A DNA stretch of 64,000 nt from Pseudomonas putida (GTDB lineage Bacteria; Pseudomonadota; Gammaproteobacteria; Pseudomonadales; Pseudomonadaceae), in assembly GCF_002906855.1 (NCBI RefSeq), contig NZ_MINI01000048.1:682001-746000 (forward strand), in the 5' to 3' direction. Under the pieces are notes generated by a model that saw only the letters and a list, made by a program, of their open reading frames with translations, searched no databases and was not told the DNA's origin. Each line of letters starts with the position of its first letter. The first letter of the stretch is position 1. Positions 61,755 to 64,000 of this stretch are shown here, piece by piece. The translations under genes and the position numbers were made by a program.

Positions 61755-61872
61755 GCGCTTGTTCCTCCTGAAACAATTTGATCCGTACAGCCTAGGTGTT
61801 TTTGCCGCATTCGAACGACCTTGCCACAAAGTTGGTCCACACTTGCAAGCTTGCCTTCAGGGAGACCCGCAC

Positions 61873-63225
61873 ATGAGCGATCGCTATCTCGGCTTTGCCA
61901 ACTCCAACCTCGGGCGCCGCCTCGTCGATGCCCTTGGCCTGCCGCGCCCGGCACCGCTGGAGCGCTGGCAGGCGGGCCGCCTGCGTCCGGTGGAGGGCGC
62001 GCTGGTGCTGGGTGGCGGGCCACTGGCGAACCAGGTCGAGGCCATCGCCCCGCGCCTGACCGAAGCGCTGTTCAGTTTCAACGGCGACGGCCTGCAGGCG
62101 CCCGCCTGGGTCGCCGGCCTGGGGCCGAAGCTCAAGGCCGTGGTGTTCGACGCCAGCCATCTGTCCGACAGCGATCAGCTGAAGCAGCTGCGCGAATTCT
62201 TCCAGCCCTTGCTGCGCAGCCTCGCACCTTGTGCCCACGTAGTGATCCTGGGGCGTGCGCCGGAATCCCTCGACGACCCGCTGGCCAGCGTCGCCCAGCG
62301 CGCCCTGGAGGGCTTCAGCCGCTCGCTGGCCAAAGAGCTGCGCAACGGCGCAACCGCGCAGTTGTTGTATGTGGCACCGGGCGCAGACACGCAGCTCGAA
62401 GGCGCCTTGCGCTTCTTCCTGTCACCCAAAGGTGCCTTTGTTTCCGGCCAGGTCCTGCGCCTGCAGGCCTGTGCCACCCAGGTCGAAGACTGGACCCGCC
62501 CGCTCGGTGGCCGTCGCGCACTGGTCACAGGCGCCGCGCGCGGCATCGGCGCCGCCATAGCCGAAACACTGGCGCGTGATGGCGCCGAAGTGATGCTGCT
62601 CGACGTGCCCCAGGCCCAGCAGGAACTCGATGCCCTTGCCGCTCGCCTCGGGGGCAAGGCCCTGGGCCTGGACATCTGCGCCAGCGATGCCGCCGCGAAA
62701 CTGCTCGAAGCCCTGCCCGACGGCATCGACATCGTCGTGCACAACGCCGGTATCACCCGCGACAAAACCTTGGCCAACATGACCCCGGATTACTGGGATG
62801 CGGTACTGGCCGTCAACCTCAAGGCTCCGCAGGTGCTGACCCAAGCCCTGTACGAAGGGGGCGCGCTGGGCGACGACGCGCGTATTACCCTGCTGGCCTC
62901 GGTCAGCGGCATTGCCGGCAACCGCGGCCAGGCCAACTATGCCGCGAGCAAGGCCGGCCTGATTGGCTTCGCCGAAACCTGGGCGGCGAAGCTCGCAGAA
63001 CGCGGCGGCAGCATCAATGCCGTGGCGCCCGGCTTCATCGAAACGCACATGACCGCCGCCATGCCCATCGGCCTGCGCGAGGCCGGTCGGCGCCTGAGCT
63101 CGCTGGGCCAGGGCGGGCGCCCGCAAGATGTCGCCGAGGCCATCGCCTGGCTCAGCCAGCCGGGCTCCGGGGCGGTCAATGGCCAGGTGCTGCGCGTCTG
63201 CGGCCAGGCCCTGATGGGGGCCTGA
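61873..63225 (+). CDS. FabG-like 3-oxoacyl reductase with N-terminal extension
   Basis: 450 residues. The last about 245 form a classical SDR: ALVTGAARGIGAAIAETLARDG, NNAG-type VVHNAGITRDKTL, active-site Ser in LLASVSGIAG and YAASKAG. The first about 200 residues (MSDRYLGFANSNLGRRLVDALGLPRP...) look like a second Rossmann-like region without cofactor motif. This 450-residue form is typical of high-molecular-weight FabG proteins of actinobacteria and pseudomonads, which reduce 3-oxoacyl-CoA/ACP. GGAG stands 8 nt before the ATG. It is followed by the MaoC gene 2 nt later. Confidence 0.92.
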   Translation: MSDRYLGFANSNLGRRLVDALGLPRPAPLERWQAGRLRPVEGALVLGGGPLANQVEAIAPRLTEALFSFNGDGLQAPAWVAGLGPKLKAVVFDASHLSDSDQLKQLREFFQPLLRSLAPCAHVVILGRAPESLDDPLASVAQRALEGFSRSLAKELRNGATAQLLYVAPGADTQLEGALRFFLSPKGAFVSGQVLRLQACATQVEDWTRPLGGRRALVTGAARGIGAAIAETLARDGAEVMLLDVPQAQQELDALAARLGGKALGLDICASDAAAKLLEALPDGIDIVVHNAGITRDKTLANMTPDYWDAVLAVNLKAPQVLTQALYEGGALGDDARITLLASVSGIAGNRGQANYAASKAGLIGFAETWAAKLAERGGSINAVAPGFIETHMTAAMPIGLREAGRRLSSLGQGGRPQDVAEAIAWLSQPGSGAVNGQVLRVCGQALMGA

Positions 63226-63227
63226 CC

Positions 63228-64000
63228 ATGAGCCGCCAATGGCAAGACCTGCACAGCCCGGACTCACGCGCCAGCCTGTACCTGCGCGCCGCCAGCAAAC
63301 GCAAGATCAGCGGTGCCAGCCTGCCCGCAGCCGGTCTGCGCAGTTTCATCCGCGTGGAGCCCGGCAATCTCGCCGCCTACCGTCGGCTCTGCCACTTCAC
63401 CGACGACGGCCGCTTGCCCGGCACCTACCCACATGTAATGGCCTTCACCCTGCAGTTGCAACTGCTGACCGCCCACGACTTCCCCTTCCCGTTGCTCGGA
63501 CTGGTGCACTTGCACAACCGCATCGACGTGCTCCGCCCGCTGGGTGGCATCGACGGACTGCGCTTTGCGGTCTACGCCGACAATCTGCAGGGGCACGCCA
63601 AGGGCGGCACCTTCGACCTGGTCACCGAAGCCGAGGATGGCCTTGGCCTGCTCTGGCGTGAAACCAGTCGCATGCTGGTGCGTGGCCTCAAGCTGGAGGG
63701 TCCGTCGGGCGATGGCGAGGAGACCGAGCCGGGCCCCCAGCCAGAGGTCACTCGCTGGTACGCCGACGGTGATATCGGCCGGCGCTACGCGAAGGTCTGT
63801 GGCGACTACAACCCGATTCACCTGAGTGCCGCCAGCGCACGCCTGTTCGGCTTCCCCAAGGCCATCGCCCACGGCATGTGGAGCAATGCCATGGCGTTGG
63901 CGGCCTTGCGTACGCACATGCCAAACAGTGGCTATCGCTTCGAGGTGGGGTTCCGCAAGCCGGTGCGCTTGCCGTCGGAGGTTGTCCTGAGTGCCAGCGA
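63228..64000 (+). CDS. MaoC-type (R)-specific enoyl-CoA hydratase (3' end missing)
   Basis: The first 257 codons, with the gene running past the right edge. The hydratase-2 motif is GDYNPIHLSAASARLFGFPKAIAHGMW near residue 190-215 (catalytic Asp and His). The N-terminal region is a hot-dog-fold half without motif. With the FabG-like reductase and thiolase it makes a set able to interconvert enoyl-, 3-hydroxy- and 3-oxoacyl-CoA. The ATG lies 2 nt after the reductase stop, indicating an operon. Confidence 0.9.
   Translation, partial: MSRQWQDLHSPDSRASLYLRAASKRKISGASLPAAGLRSFIRVEPGNLAAYRRLCHFTDDGRLPGTYPHVMAFTLQLQLLTAHDFPFPLLGLVHLHNRIDVLRPLGGIDGLRFAVYADNLQGHAKGGTFDLVTEAEDGLGLLWRETSRMLVRGLKLEGPSGDGEETEPGPQPEVTRWYADGDIGRRYAKVCGDYNPIHLSAASARLFGFPKAIAHGMWSNAMALAALRTHMPNSGYRFEVGFRKPVRLPSEVVLSAS

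Noticed and set aside
1..64000. CRISPR arrays, insertion sequences, integrases or intact prophage
   Set aside because: No repeat-spacer arrays, transposase or integrase motifs were seen; the tRNA-Thr flank shows accessory genes but no visible duplicated tRNA end.

Overview
The window reads as a chromosomal segment of a Pseudomonas of the P. putida group. The coding sequence is GC-rich with strong G/C third positions, several copies of the P. putida-type REP element are present, and the gene order (morA-glyA, pilA/pilCD-coaE-yacG, ndh, clpB, yfiH-rluD/bamD, minor pilins, ispH-fkpB-lspA-ileS-ribF-murJ/rpsT, pqi/mce, mmsA-bauA, copZ/copA-cueR) matches that group from memory. Nearly all of it is core chromosome. 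Accessory-looking DNA is limited to about 11.1-14.5 kb and a few small genes.

Layout. 0-11 kb: the 5' end of ettA (minus strand, TTG start), a small Cys-containing protein, the c-di-GMP protein MorA, serine hydroxymethyltransferase, an unrecognised 197-aa protein, a BASS/ACR3-type transporter, an NAD malate dehydrogenase and a GntP-type permease. 11-14.6 kb: a methyltransferase, a 76-aa small gene preceded by about 250 nt of highly structured minus-strand sequence, a class II Fic protein with three short upstream repeats, and tRNA-Thr(CGT). 14.6-18.2 kb: pilA divergent from pilC-pilD-coaE-yacG, with no pilB. 18.2-25 kb: a CbiM-like membrane protein, DUF1780 and DUF3094 proteins, ndh, five tRNAs (Asn-Pro-Lys-Pro-Lys), and clpB with a heat-shock-type promoter. 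25-31.7 kb: rluD-yfiH divergent from bamD, a PP0621-type protein, thiO, and the minor pilins pilVWXE with fimT. 31.7-39.6 kb: murJ-ribF-ileS-lspA-fkpB-ispH (all minus) and rpsT. 39.6-43.2 kb: a lipid-transport-type operon of two PqiA-like proteins and a six-domain MCE protein.

The most unusual place is 43.3-43.8 kb. Ribosomal-RNA-operon promoters and a boxA leader are joined directly to the last ~52 nt of a 5S rRNA gene and its terminator. No 16S, 23S or remaining 5S sequence lies between them, so an rRNA operon has been deleted here or collapsed during assembly.

43.8-49 kb: beta-alanine catabolism (bauA-mmsA) with a divergent LysR regulator, a TetR regulator and a YigZ protein. 49-57.4 kb: an SDR preceded by a cluster of DnaA boxes, an adenosine/adenine deaminase, an ArsR regulator, a Bcr/CflA pump, and a copper module (copZ, an exported protein, copA-cueR) with two CueR-type 19-bp-spacer promoters. 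57.5-64 kb: a dCache chemoreceptor, an AraC regulator, and a thiolase divergent from a FabG-like reductase and a MaoC-type hydratase (truncated by the window end), which together look like a fatty-acyl module.

All family assignments come from reading motifs. No database search was run.
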